A DNA stretch of 64,000 bases from Lachnospiraceae bacterium. Its GTDB lineage: Bacteria; Bacillota; Clostridia; Lachnospirales; Lachnospiraceae. Each line of letters opens with the position of its first letter. Within the stretch, counting starts at the first letter, position 1. Positions 17,554-26,708 of the stretch are shown here, piece after piece. Under the pieces are notes generated by a model that did no database searches, was not told where the DNA came from, and saw only the letters and a list, made by a program, of their open reading frames with translations. The translations under genes were made by a program, and so were the position numbers. The stretch covers positions 1,547,501-1,611,500 of the forward strand of contig CP107199.1 in assembly GCA_025758065.1 (NCBI GenBank), in the 5' to 3' direction.

Positions 17554-18830
17554 TGAATATCCTTCATATATCCCCCTATTTCCCGTCCACAAAAGCCAAC
17601 CACGCAGGCGGTGTGTGTATGGGAAAGGAGATAGAAACATTACAAAAATGGCATCAGGTATATGTGCTTACCTTTGAGGCATCTGAATTTGATGCAGGTC
17701 TTAAAAAAGAATATGCAGAAGATGACCATTATCACAGCGTAAAGATCAATAAATTTACCCGTATGGTCCATGTGACCCTGGAACCGTGGATGCCAAACTA
17801 CTTTGCAGCCAGAAGCTCTTTCAGGTTCGCATGGAAGCTGATCTGTCTGGTGAAAAAATATAAGATCCATGCTATCCATGCAGAATATGCATCTATGGGA
17901 CAATATCTGTGGATACGCAGGCTTTTTCCGGATCTGAAGTTTAATATAACAGAGCATGACATGACGGCACAGTCCTATGAACGGAAAGTGGGAGACAGTC
18001 ATGGGCTTAAAAAGGCGTATCTGGGATTTCAGTTAGGCCGGGTGTTGGAAAAAGAAGGAAAATACTGTAAAAAAGCAGACCGGGTTTTTACTTTTAACCA
18101 GAAGGATAAGCGGCTGATCGAAGAAAAGTATCATGTACAAAACTGTCAGGTACTGAATCCTTATTATGGGATCGAAGACGACGTGATCAGGAATGACGTG
18201 GCAGAGAATGAAGCAGCTGAGGATCAGGTGACTGGGAATCAAGTGGCAGAGAGTAGAATGACCAAAAGCAAAGGGATAAAAGCCGCAGATCCGGAAACAG
18301 GAACACAGCCATATACCTTGTGCTTTCTGGGACAAATGGGCAGAGATGAAAATTATCAGGCTGCAATGCGTCTTATCACCATTGCAGAATGGGTAAAGAA
18401 GCAGATCCCCCAGCTGCAGATATATATCGTAGGAAACAGGCCGCCGGAAAAGCTGAAGCAGAAAGAAAACCAGTGGATCCATGTAACGGGATTTGTAGAA
18501 GATGTGGATATATATTTAAAGACAGCAGCACTGGCAGTATTTCCACTGACTCTGGGTGCCGGTATTAAACTAAAGGTTTTAAGAAGCCTTGCACTGGGAA
18601 CAGCAGTCATTACAGGAAACGTGGGCGCTGAAGGCATTGATGAGGATTACCAGGTGATCATTCCGGCAGAAACAGATGAAGAATACGAAAAACAGATCGT
18701 AGAATATCTAAATGATCCTGAAAAACGGAGCCTCAGGGCTATGGAAAGCCGGAACTATATCAAAGAACATTTCAGCTGGAAGACCAGCGAAAGGATATTG
18801 GCACAAGTATATGGAGATGGAAAACAATAA
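17553..18830 (+). CDS. GT4 glycosyltransferase with a linker insertion
   Basis: The 425-residue GT-B enzyme starts with MNILHISPYFPSTKANHAGGVCMGKEIE and has the C-terminal group-1 half: LGAGIKLKVLRSLALGTAVITGNVGAEGI. At the domain boundary (~residues 210-245) lies a degenerate tandem of VAENEAAEDQVTGNQVAES-type units, an acidic insertion placed like that of the preceding enzyme. The nucleotide sugar used is not deducible. Its 3' end overlaps the start of the next gene. Confidence 0.85.
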   Translation: MNILHISPYFPSTKANHAGGVCMGKEIETLQKWHQVYVLTFEASEFDAGLKKEYAEDDHYHSVKINKFTRMVHVTLEPWMPNYFAARSSFRFAWKLICLVKKYKIHAIHAEYASMGQYLWIRRLFPDLKFNITEHDMTAQSYERKVGDSHGLKKAYLGFQLGRVLEKEGKYCKKADRVFTFNQKDKRLIEEKYHVQNCQVLNPYYGIEDDVIRNDVAENEAAEDQVTGNQVAESRMTKSKGIKAADPETGTQPYTLCFLGQMGRDENYQAAMRLITIAEWVKKQIPQLQIYIVGNRPPEKLKQKENQWIHVTGFVEDVDIYLKTAALAVFPLTLGAGIKLKVLRSLALGTAVITGNVGAEGIDEDYQVIIPAETDEEYEKQIVEYLNDPEKRSLRAMESRNYIKEHFSWKTSERILAQVYGDGKQ

Positions 18831-19791
18831 AAGCAGACAGGAAACAGTTGCAGCCATAACAGTTACTTACAACCGGACCAGGACACTGGAAAAATGCATA
18901 GATGCCCTTTTAAACCAGACCCGTCCGATAGATCATATTATCATTGCTGATAATCACAGCTGTGAAGAAGAACAGGAAAAGATAAGGAAGATCGCAGCAA
19001 AAAGCCATAAGATAAAGCTGCTTTTTTTAGATGAGAACAGAGGCGGGGCAGGTGGCTTTGAGGCAGGTATGAGAGAGGCGAAAAAGCTGTCTCCTGACTG
19101 GTACTGGCTGATGGATGATGATGCTTATCCAAGAAAAGACTGCCTGGAAACTTTATTGGATACAGGAAAAGAACTTCCTGATGCCGGGGGACTTTGCCCA
19201 CTTATCTACGGGATCGACCTGAAGCATTATCAGCTGTTCCATCATAAAAAACTGTCCAGGTTCATGATGAAAAACAGCCCGGTGGTGCGGGATGCAGATC
19301 AGTTAAAGGCAGTGACAGAAGAAGATGCAAATGCATTTGTAGGTCCGTTATTTCCGGGAAAGGTAGTAGATGAACTGGGAATAGCAGATGGCAGTCTTTT
19401 CATTTACGGAGATGATTCCGAATACACCAGGCGTGTTTCAGGAAAACATAAGCTGTACCTGATCCGGGATGCTGTGATCGACCATCAGGATGCACCGGTA
19501 CTGGATGCCAATATGACACCGGCCGGCTGGTGGAAAGAATACTACTGCAACCGGAACCAGTACTTTATGATCCGGGAATTTCAGGAAAATAAGCTGGTGC
19601 GGTGGTTTAGCTTCGGCCTGCTGACAGCGAGACTGATGGCGATCATTGTAAAGAGCAAATTAAAAGGTTATCACAGGCTCCGCAGCCAGCTGATCATCAA
19701 AGCTGTAAAAGACGGACTTGAGAATAAAAGAGGAAAAGTGATCGATCCCCAGAGGTATTTCGCATATTTAAAGGAGCATGGTCTGGAGTAG
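18811..19791 (+). CDS. GlfT-like GT2 glycosyltransferase 1
   Basis: The likely start is the ATG at 18811 (or 18817), inside the end of the previous gene, because AAITVTYNRTRTLEKCIDALLNQT begins at once; ~326 residues. GT2 features: nucleotide binding AAITVTYNR, the motif NRGGAGGFEAGM typical of galactofuranosyl- and rhamnosyl-type GT2 enzymes, and catalytic WYWLMDDDAYP. The end has GWWKEYYCNRNQYFMIREF, typical of the group. It is one of three such enzymes here, suggesting a furanose-rich repeat. Confidence 0.82.
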   Translation: MEMENNKSRQETVAAITVTYNRTRTLEKCIDALLNQTRPIDHIIIADNHSCEEEQEKIRKIAAKSHKIKLLFLDENRGGAGGFEAGMREAKKLSPDWYWLMDDDAYPRKDCLETLLDTGKELPDAGGLCPLIYGIDLKHYQLFHHKKLSRFMMKNSPVVRDADQLKAVTEEDANAFVGPLFPGKVVDELGIADGSLFIYGDDSEYTRRVSGKHKLYLIRDAVIDHQDAPVLDANMTPAGWWKEYYCNRNQYFMIREFQENKLVRWFSFGLLTARLMAIIVKSKLKGYHRLRSQLIIKAVKDGLENKRGKVIDPQRYFAYLKEHGLE

Positions 19792-19928
19792 AAAAAATGG
19801 CTGCACACTCAGATCCGCATCCTGGGCGATCAGTACGGTTATTTACGAAAGGATGTACAAGAAAGGTTTTAGGAGTACATAGATATAAAATAAAAATAGA
19901 CATAAAAATAGGAATGGAGAATAAGAAG

Positions 19929-20846
19929 ATGAAGATAGGCGCAGTGGTTGTTACATATAATCGTCTGGATAAGCTGAAAAAGGCTCTGGAAAGCTTTGAA
20001 AAACAGCTGTATCTCCCGGCTTATGTGATCGTGGCAGATAATGCCAGCACAGATGGAACTGCGCAGTATCTGCGGCAGTGGCAAAAGGAAGATGCAGGCT
20101 TTAAAAAGATCATTCTGACCATGGAAAGCAATATGGGCGGAAGCGGCGGCTTCTATGCCGGTATAAAAAGGGCTATGGAGCAGGAGGCTGACTGGATCTG
20201 GGTATCTGATGACGATGCCTATTTAAAAGATGATGCATTAAAGCAGGCATCCGATTACCTGGAAGAACAGCCGGATCTGGATAAAATATCAGCAATCTGC
20301 GGAAAAGTTATCAAAAACGGGAAAATGGATATCAATCACGGAAAATATTATTACAAAAAAGGGATCCGTATCTGTGAAGCATCTATTCCTGCAGAAATGT
20401 ATGAGAAAAAAGAGTTTGAAATGGGAAGCTTTACTTATGTAGGCACCATTATGAATAAGAAAAAGCTTTTAGAAGCCGGACTGCCTAATAAAGACTACTT
20501 TATTTACTGGGATGATCTGGAGCATGGGATCCGCATGAGAAAAACAGGAAAGATTATAGGAGTGCCGGGTATTGTAGCCTATCATGATGTAGGAGAAGAA
20601 GGAAGCGGCATTAACTGGAAGCTGTATTATTCCTACCGGAATATGATCGATACCTACCGGAAACATTTCTCCGGAGTCTGCTACGACTATTTCTGTCTGA
20701 AGATCCGGGTAAAGATCTTCTTAAATCATATGACAGGGCACAAAAAGCTGGAACTGAACATTCTGGAAGAAGCCTTTAAGAATGCCAGACAGCAGAAATT
20801 TGGCCTTCATCCTGTATATAGACCAGGATGGAAACCGGGAGAATAA
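19929..20846 (+). CDS. GlfT-like GT2 glycosyltransferase 2
   Basis: The ATG at 19929 (MKIGAVVVTYNRLDKLKKALE) has GGAG 9 nt upstream; the in-frame ATG at 19914 and the longer frame from 19797 are less likely. About 305 residues. GT2 motifs: VTYNR, NMGGSGGFYAGIKRAM and DWIWVSDDDAYL, with YWDDLEHGIRMRKTG in the second half. A 137-bp gap separates it from the previous gene, the longest within this operon; I see no terminator there. Confidence 0.85.
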   Translation: MKIGAVVVTYNRLDKLKKALESFEKQLYLPAYVIVADNASTDGTAQYLRQWQKEDAGFKKIILTMESNMGGSGGFYAGIKRAMEQEADWIWVSDDDAYLKDDALKQASDYLEEQPDLDKISAICGKVIKNGKMDINHGKYYYKKGIRICEASIPAEMYEKKEFEMGSFTYVGTIMNKKKLLEAGLPNKDYFIYWDDLEHGIRMRKTGKIIGVPGIVAYHDVGEEGSGINWKLYYSYRNMIDTYRKHFSGVCYDYFCLKIRVKIFLNHMTGHKKLELNILEEAFKNARQQKFGLHPVYRPGWKPGE

Positions 20847-20857
20847 GGAAGAAAAGT

Positions 20858-22327
20858 ATGGAGAAAAAAGAGAAATCCATAAAATTCAATCTGGTCATGA
20901 ACATGCTTCTGACCACATCTGCCTTTGTATTTCCGCTGATCACATTTCCCTATATTACCCGTGTTCTCCTGCCGGAAGGAAACGGAAAGATCGCCTTTGC
21001 AAACTCCGTGATCAATTATTTTTCCATGTTTGCCATGCTGGGCATACCTACTTATGGAATACGTGCCTGTGCCCAGGTGCGGGATGATAAAGAGCAGATG
21101 TCAAAAACAGCCCAGGAAATCTGGATGATCAATGGGATCATGACGCTGCTTGCATATGCGGCACTGGCAGTGGCTCTTATCTGCGTCCCGCGATTTAAGG
21201 CAGAGCGGATATTGCTGTTAGTATGCAGCTTGTCACTGTTTTTAAATCTTATTGCCATGGAATGGGTCTACAAGGCTCTGGAATGTTATACGTATATTAC
21301 CATGCGGTCACTGGCGTTTAAGGTACTTGCAGTGATCTGCATGTTTCTGATGGTGCATACAAAAGAAGATTACGTAAAATATGCCGGGATCACAGTTCTT
21401 GCCAATACCGGATACGGGGTATTTAATCTTTTTAACCTGCGGAAACATATTATATTCAAACGTTTTAAGGACTATCATTTCCGCCGCCATTTAAAGCCGG
21501 TATTTATCTTCTTTGCCATGTCTGTGGCGATCACCATTTATTCCAATCTGGATATCACCATGCTTGGATTTATGCGGGATAATACAGAAGTGGGATATTA
21601 TGATGTGGCGATCAAAATAAAGGTCATTCTTGTAAATATCGTTACTTCTCTAGGCGCAGTCCTTCTTCCGCGAACCTCCTATTATGTGGAAATGAAAATG
21701 GAACGGGAATTCCGTACTGTATCCGGTAAAGCACTGGAATTTGTGGCAGTTCTGTCAATTCCTCTTACTGTCAGCTTTACTATTATGGCAAAACAGTGTA
21801 TTCTTCTTTTATCAGGGAATGCGTACCTTCCGTCCGTGATCCCCATGTGCATCATCATGCCTACGCTGATCCTTATAGGCGCCAGTAATGTTTTTGGTGT
21901 CCAGATGCTGGTCCCACTGGGAAAAGAAACGATCGTTCTGTATTCGGAATGTGCAGGAGCTGTGGCTGATATTATCCTGAATGCTGTTTTTATCCCCAGA
22001 TATGGGGCTTCGGGAGCTGCATTTGGAACGCTGGTGGCAGAGGCAGTAGTCCTTGTGGTGCAGGCAGCAGCACTTAAAAATATGGCATGGGAGATCATTA
22101 AGAAGGTAGAAGTGTGGAAGATATTACCGGCAGCGGCTCTGTCCGGCGCAGCTATGATATTTATCAAAAATAAGCTGAATATGCCGGTATTTCCGGTGCT
22201 GGTGATCTGCTTTAGTGTATTCTTCAGTATTTATGGGATCCTGCTTCTTGGGATGAAAGAACGGATCCTGATGGAACTGCTGCGTACAGCCGCAAAACGA
22301 TTGAAACAAAAGGAGCGAGAGGAATAA
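20858..22327 (+). CDS. Wzx-type flippase
   Basis: The start at 20858 (MEKKEKSIKFNLVMNMLLTTS) follows AAGGAAG. The 489-residue protein has twelve to fourteen membrane segments and the Polysacc_synt signature near the N-terminus: FPLITFPYITRVLLPEGNGKIAFANSVINYFSMFAMLGIPTYGIR. It exports the lipid-linked repeat unit of this locus. Ends in TAATG overlap with the next gene, so the two are translationally coupled. Confidence 0.9.
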   Translation: MEKKEKSIKFNLVMNMLLTTSAFVFPLITFPYITRVLLPEGNGKIAFANSVINYFSMFAMLGIPTYGIRACAQVRDDKEQMSKTAQEIWMINGIMTLLAYAALAVALICVPRFKAERILLLVCSLSLFLNLIAMEWVYKALECYTYITMRSLAFKVLAVICMFLMVHTKEDYVKYAGITVLANTGYGVFNLFNLRKHIIFKRFKDYHFRRHLKPVFIFFAMSVAITIYSNLDITMLGFMRDNTEVGYYDVAIKIKVILVNIVTSLGAVLLPRTSYYVEMKMEREFRTVSGKALEFVAVLSIPLTVSFTIMAKQCILLLSGNAYLPSVIPMCIIMPTLILIGASNVFGVQMLVPLGKETIVLYSECAGAVADIILNAVFIPRYGASGAAFGTLVAEAVVLVVQAAALKNMAWEIIKKVEVWKILPAAALSGAAMIFIKNKLNMPVFPVLVICFSVFFSIYGILLLGMKERILMELLRTAAKRLKQKEREE

Positions 22328-24075
22328 TGGAAGTTCAACTGCAAAGTGTATTACTGCAGCAGGATAACATATGTGGTATTACGGACATGTATTATCATGA
22401 TGCTTTTGGAAGACTCACATTTAATGGTTACTTTAATCTTATTTATATCGCAAAGCGGAAAAAATATACGAATCTTACAGGAATCAGTTTAAAAATCCGG
22501 TTAAGAGGCTTCAAAAAGCTTATCCTGATGCATGACAAAGACGACATACAGGAAATAGAACTGGATGGAGAAAATGAAAAAGAATACGTGGTTCCATTTC
22601 CATATGATAAATATAATGATGGAGTATTTGCCTTTGCACTGATCGTGGAAGACCGGTTAAAATGGGTGCTGGAAGGCATGTACTGGGGCGAGGTCGATGA
22701 AAAATCCTTCCGGAAAGTAAATATAGGAATTGATATCTGTACTTACAAAAGAGAAGGCTATGTTTTCCAGAACCTCAGGAGACTTTACGAAAATATCTTC
22801 ACTCAGCCTGAGCTGGAGGTATCACACCACAGCCATATCTTCCTGATCGATAATGGAAGAAGCCTGTGCAATGGCAGGAGAGTCAACGAACTGGCAGCAA
22901 AGATGAAGGATAAGATAGATATCATCCAAAATATGAACGCCGGAGGCGCCGGGGGCTTTACCAGAGGGATGATAGAGATCATGAACCGCAAAGAAAAAGA
23001 GGGATACAGCCATGTTCTCCTTATGGATGATGATGCAATCATACAGCCGGACCTTCTGGTGCGGCTTTACGGCTTTTTAACTGTTTTAAAAGAAGAGTGG
23101 AAGGACATGACTGTAGGCGGAACACTTCTGCGCCAGGAAAACCAGAGGTACAGCTTCAGCGCAGGTGAGTGGTGGGAAAAGGGAAAAACCACACCAAACC
23201 AGTACTACAACTTTGATCTGACTTATTATGAAAGTGGAGTTGATCATTTCGTCCTTGAAGCAGCCAACGAGCATAAGCTGTATTCAGGCTGGTGGTGCTG
23301 CTGCTATTCCCTGAACGTAGTAAGAGAAGACAATCTTCCATTCCAGTTCTTCGTACACCACGATGATATTGAATATGGAATACGAAACCGGGATGTGGGT
23401 ATCACATTCTTAAATGGCATCTGTGTCTGGCACCGGGATGTGCGAGGTGCCATGCCCGGCATCATGTCCTACTATGACATGAGGAACTTTCTGATAGAAA
23501 TGGTATTACAGAAGAATTCACTGTTCCTGATAATGAAACATACCATCCGTAAGATGGCGGGAATGCTTCTCAGATACCGGTATAAAGACACGAAGCTTAC
23601 CTGTGAAGGTGTCCTGGATTTCTTAAAAGGACCTAAATGGATCTGGGAGCTGAACCCGGAAGAAATGAACACAGAGTTAGCTAAACTGGCGGATAAACTG
23701 AGCTATATAGATGAGTTCCGGGAAGGCCCGGTACCACTTGTCAAAGCAGGTGATCCCATTAAAGATTATCAGAAACACGATGAGGTAGTCATCTGGGATA
23801 AACAATCAGAAAGAGCCATCCTGGTAAAAAAAGACCTGATCCAGACCATCATCTGTATGGGCTACATTCTGGAAGCACTGTGCTGCCTGCTGTTTAAATA
23901 TAGAAAAGCAGCAAAAGAATACAGGAGAGATATAGGGAAGTATACTACGAAAGAAGCCTGGGAGAAGTATCTGGGATTAGATGAGAATGAGAGAGAGAAG
24001 GAAGAATTGAAGGCAGAACCGAAAACAGAACGGAAAGTAAAACAGAAAGAAGAATGGAAAGCAAAATGGAAATAA
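22327..24075 (+). CDS. GlfT2-like galactofuranosyltransferase, long form
   Basis: The 582-residue protein has an N-terminal beta-rich domain (~1-130) and a GT2 core with the motif NAGGAGGFTRGM and catalytic HVLLMDDDAIIQPD. GWWCCCYSLNVVRED and HHDDIEYGIRNRDVG follow, and the C-terminal region is helical. This is the layout of the long processive galactofuranosyltransferases (GlfT2 type). The last ~30 residues are a lysine/glutamate tail (KEELKAEPKTERKVKQKEE). No UDP-galactopyranose mutase gene lies in the window; if the sugar is galactofuranose the mutase is elsewhere. Confidence 0.82.
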   Translation: MEVQLQSVLLQQDNICGITDMYYHDAFGRLTFNGYFNLIYIAKRKKYTNLTGISLKIRLRGFKKLILMHDKDDIQEIELDGENEKEYVVPFPYDKYNDGVFAFALIVEDRLKWVLEGMYWGEVDEKSFRKVNIGIDICTYKREGYVFQNLRRLYENIFTQPELEVSHHSHIFLIDNGRSLCNGRRVNELAAKMKDKIDIIQNMNAGGAGGFTRGMIEIMNRKEKEGYSHVLLMDDDAIIQPDLLVRLYGFLTVLKEEWKDMTVGGTLLRQENQRYSFSAGEWWEKGKTTPNQYYNFDLTYYESGVDHFVLEAANEHKLYSGWWCCCYSLNVVREDNLPFQFFVHHDDIEYGIRNRDVGITFLNGICVWHRDVRGAMPGIMSYYDMRNFLIEMVLQKNSLFLIMKHTIRKMAGMLLRYRYKDTKLTCEGVLDFLKGPKWIWELNPEEMNTELAKLADKLSYIDEFREGPVPLVKAGDPIKDYQKHDEVVIWDKQSERAILVKKDLIQTIICMGYILEALCCLLFKYRKAAKEYRRDIGKYTTKEAWEKYLGLDENEREKEELKAEPKTERKVKQKEEWKAKWK

Positions 24076-24085
24076 GGAGCAGAGA

Positions 24086-25279
24086 ATGATCATGACTGGA
24101 ATATATATAGATAAAGAAAAGAAAAAATGGATGTTCCTTTTTGCATATGGGATTTATCTGGTATCGGTTATCCTTTTTGCATCTAAATACGGGGAAATGG
24201 ACAGTATGAAAATATTTTTCCCTGTAGTACGGTTTATTGCATATGGACTGATATGCGCAAAGATTATACTGGATTTTCTGGAGAAGGGATATTCTAAAAA
24301 AGAACTGGCATTGATCGTTATAGTGGGAACATTATTCTTGGTCAGTGCCTATGTAACAAAAGATAAAAATCTGCTGATCTACTGGGTATTTATAGTCGCA
24401 GCTCATGATGTGGATTTTCAGGATATCATAAAATGGTCACTTTGGGTGCATCTTGGGGCAGTGCTATTTGTAATTGGGAGCTGCTATGGGGGGATACTGG
24501 AGAACAGGATCTATGTACAAGAAGGCGGCAAACGAGTCCGGGACAGCTTAGGATTTCAGTATACAACAGAAGGAAGCAATTTATTCTTTTATATGATCCT
24601 TATGTGGGTATATTGGAGAAAGAATAAGATCACATGGATTGAATTAGCTGCAATGCTGGCAGGAAGCTTATATTTCTTTATTAAAACTGATACTAAAAAC
24701 TCATTTATTCTGGGAATGCTGGCAATTATTGGAGTAATTGTTTTAAAATATATTCCGTATTTAAGAATTTATAAAAGGATATATTCAGTGATTGCAGTAG
24801 GGATCGTGCCGATTTTATCTGCTGGTATTATAAGCATTTCAGTTAAGTATGCTGAATCCGTACAATGGATGAAAAAATTAAATGGATTATTAAGTGGAAG
24901 AATAGCTTTGGGAAAAAGCGGATATGTAAACTTTGGCATTAAACTTTTTGGGCAAAAGATCCAGTGGGTAGGTGGAGAACCGGGAGAAGGGATAGCATAC
25001 AATTATGTAGATTCTTCCTATATGCAGAGTCTCCTAAATTTTGGACCAATAATCCTTGCATTGATTTTAGCAGGATTGATCCTTATGGGAATCTTTATTG
25101 CCATCAGAAAAGATACTTATTTTCTTCTGGTATTTGTTTTATTTGTAGTACACAGTACCTTTGATCCCCAGCTGACCTGGATTGGTTATAATTGTTTTTT
25201 AATGGCATATTCGTATATTCATGATGGTCAGGCTGGAGAGAAGAGCAGCGGAAATGAGAAAACAAAATATTCCTGTTAG
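24086..25279 (+). CDS. Wzy-type polysaccharide polymerase
   Basis: The ATG at 24086 follows AAGGAGCAGAGA. The 397-residue protein is nearly all membrane segments, with a long periplasmic-type loop at ~residues 270-310 (GKSGYVNFGIKLFGQKIQWVGG...YNYVDSSYMQSLLNFG), typical of Wzy. It polymerises repeat units at the outer face. Last gene of the operon. Confidence 0.75.
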   Translation: MIMTGIYIDKEKKKWMFLFAYGIYLVSVILFASKYGEMDSMKIFFPVVRFIAYGLICAKIILDFLEKGYSKKELALIVIVGTLFLVSAYVTKDKNLLIYWVFIVAAHDVDFQDIIKWSLWVHLGAVLFVIGSCYGGILENRIYVQEGGKRVRDSLGFQYTTEGSNLFFYMILMWVYWRKNKITWIELAAMLAGSLYFFIKTDTKNSFILGMLAIIGVIVLKYIPYLRIYKRIYSVIAVGIVPILSAGIISISVKYAESVQWMKKLNGLLSGRIALGKSGYVNFGIKLFGQKIQWVGGEPGEGIAYNYVDSSYMQSLLNFGPIILALILAGLILMGIFIAIRKDTYFLLVFVLFVVHSTFDPQLTWIGYNCFLMAYSYIHDGQAGEKSSGNEKTKYSC

Positions 25280-25449
25280 AGTTTTTTGTTTTTCAAAACT
25301 AAGAAATACCAACTTGAACGGTAATAAAGTTGTTCAGGCTATGTTATAGAAAATACCTAAAGAAGCTATTTCGGTGAGGTAAAAATAAATAGTATCCATT
25401 TAAATCCAGTATTTCCAATAACAATAACTCTTAAGATTGTATTAATCTA

Positions 25450-25478
25450 TTGAAGTTTTAAATGGGACGTGTTATAGT
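25450..25478 (+). promoter_or_regulatory. Promoter of the heptose-containing polysaccharide operon
   Basis: TTGAAG (25450-25455), 17 bp, TATAGT (25473-25478). Transcription would begin near 25485, giving an unusually long leader of ~315 nt before the first start codon. Confidence 0.55.
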
Positions 25479-25484
25479 AAACTC

Positions 25485-25799
25485 TGAAAAAACGCACAGA
25501 TCATTTGTATCTGTGGTCATATTTGAGGCAAAGAAACGGTGCTTACCATCAGGTCCAAATAATAGCAATTATTTGGAGTTAAGGGGTGGGATTTGACCTA
25601 GATATTTGATGCAAAAATTTAAGAGTAAAATGGTTTTAGGGAATGAAGCCGGTAATTGCTGTTGGGTGCGATTATCGGTTTTGTTTTATCTTATCAATTC
25701 TTTACGCATGTCTCAAATATATTCAAAAGTCAGAAATAAATGAATGTGAAGGTATATGTCAAAATTCATTTTGATGCGAGTGAGGGAGGATAAGATAGT
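25485..25799 (+). promoter_or_regulatory. Structured leader with an internal attenuator
   Basis: The gap after the Wzy gene (25280-25799) has no credible gene. Downstream of the promoter it holds three hairpins: CACAGAT/ATCTGTG (25495-25515), CCAAATAAT/ATTATTTGG with a 4-nt loop (25555-25576), and the terminator at 25649-25688. This layout (promoter, stems, terminator, then the operon) fits attenuation or processive antitermination, as known for LoaP- or other NusG-type factors on Clostridial polysaccharide operons. No such factor is encoded in the window. The start codon is preceded by GAGGGAGGAT. Confidence 0.55.
25649..25688 (+). terminator. Intrinsic terminator inside the leader
   Basis: CCGGTAATTGC (25649-25659) pairs with GCGATTATCGG (25668-25678), eleven pairs including two G-U, followed by TTTTGTTTTA. 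It lies ~110 bp before the first gene. Confidence 0.65.
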
Positions 25800-26693
25800 A
25801 TGATTATAACAAAGACGCCATTTAGAATGAGTTTTTTTGGTGGTGGCACCGATATGGAAGATTACTTTAAAGAAAACGGTGGAGCAGTTATTTCGACTAC
25901 TTTTGATAAGTATTGCTATGTAAATATAAGGCACCTTCCTCGTTTTTTTGATTATTCCACAGAGCTATCTTATTCAAAAACTGAAAGGGTTACTGATGTA
26001 AAAGATATTCAGCATCCAGCTATTCGAGAAGCTATGAAGATGCTTGATATGCATGAAATTAGGTTAACATATGAGGCCGATCTTCCTGCCCGCTCTGGAC
26101 TTGGTACATCGTCTTCATTTGCTATAGGTATGTTAAATGCCTTCTATGCACTTAAAGGAAAATATGCTGATAAGAGAAAACTTGCAGATGAAGCAATATA
26201 TCTTGAAAGAGTTTTATGTAATGAAGCTGGCGGTTGGCAAGACCAGATAGCAGCTTCTTTCGGTGGGTTTAATAGAATAGAATTTAACGCTGATGGATAT
26301 GAAGTAAGACCAATAATTATAAATCCAGAAAGAAAAAAGCTTAAGCAAATGTATGAACTTGTAAATGAAGCAGAGCAAGTTCTTGTAAATAAAGATAGAG
26401 ATTTAGATGATTTTGGAAGACTTCTTGATACTACATGGAAATTGAAAAAAGGTACTGGTTCAAGTATCAGCACCGGAAGTATTGACGAATTGTACGATAA
26501 GGGAATGAAAGCGGGGGCTCTTGGGGGCAAACTTCTAGGCGCTGGCGGAGGAGGATTTTTACTGTTTTATGTTCAACCGGAAAATCAAAAGCTAGTTAAA
26601 GAGGCTATGAGTGATTTAATGTATATACCATTTAGATTTGAAGATGCTGGTACTCAGGTTATTCATTACACACCAGAACCTTATGAAGAATAG
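25800..26693 (+). CDS. hddA: HddA-type heptose 7-phosphate kinase with an internal deletion
   Basis: GHMP kinase: N-terminal TPFRMSFFGGGTDMEDYF, phosphate loop PARSGLGTSSSFAIG (~97-110), GGWQDQIAASFGG, and the C-terminal GALGGKLLGAGGGGFLLFY. In bacteria HddA makes D-glycero-D-manno-heptose 1,7-bisphosphate for GDP-heptose. The protein is 297 residues where the family has about 330-340. The gap falls between NPERKK (residue 180) and LKQMYELVNEAE, where relatives carry ~35 residues including the LFFTGxxR helix. The codons at the join are AAG CTT (26337-26342). The frame is kept, but activity is doubtful. Confidence 0.8.
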   Translation: MIITKTPFRMSFFGGGTDMEDYFKENGGAVISTTFDKYCYVNIRHLPRFFDYSTELSYSKTERVTDVKDIQHPAIREAMKMLDMHEIRLTYEADLPARSGLGTSSSFAIGMLNAFYALKGKYADKRKLADEAIYLERVLCNEAGGWQDQIAASFGGFNRIEFNADGYEVRPIIINPERKKLKQMYELVNEAEQVLVNKDRDLDDFGRLLDTTWKLKKGTGSSISTGSIDELYDKGMKAGALGGKLLGAGGGGFLLFYVQPENQKLVKEAMSDLMYIPFRFEDAGTQVIHYTPEPYEE

Positions 26694-26708
26694 TAGAAAA
26701 TTGTAGGA

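Noticed and set aside
19797..19928. Longer N-terminus for the second GlfT-like enzyme
   Set aside because: The extra 44 residues have no family counterpart, and GGAG lies in the right place before the ATG at 19929.
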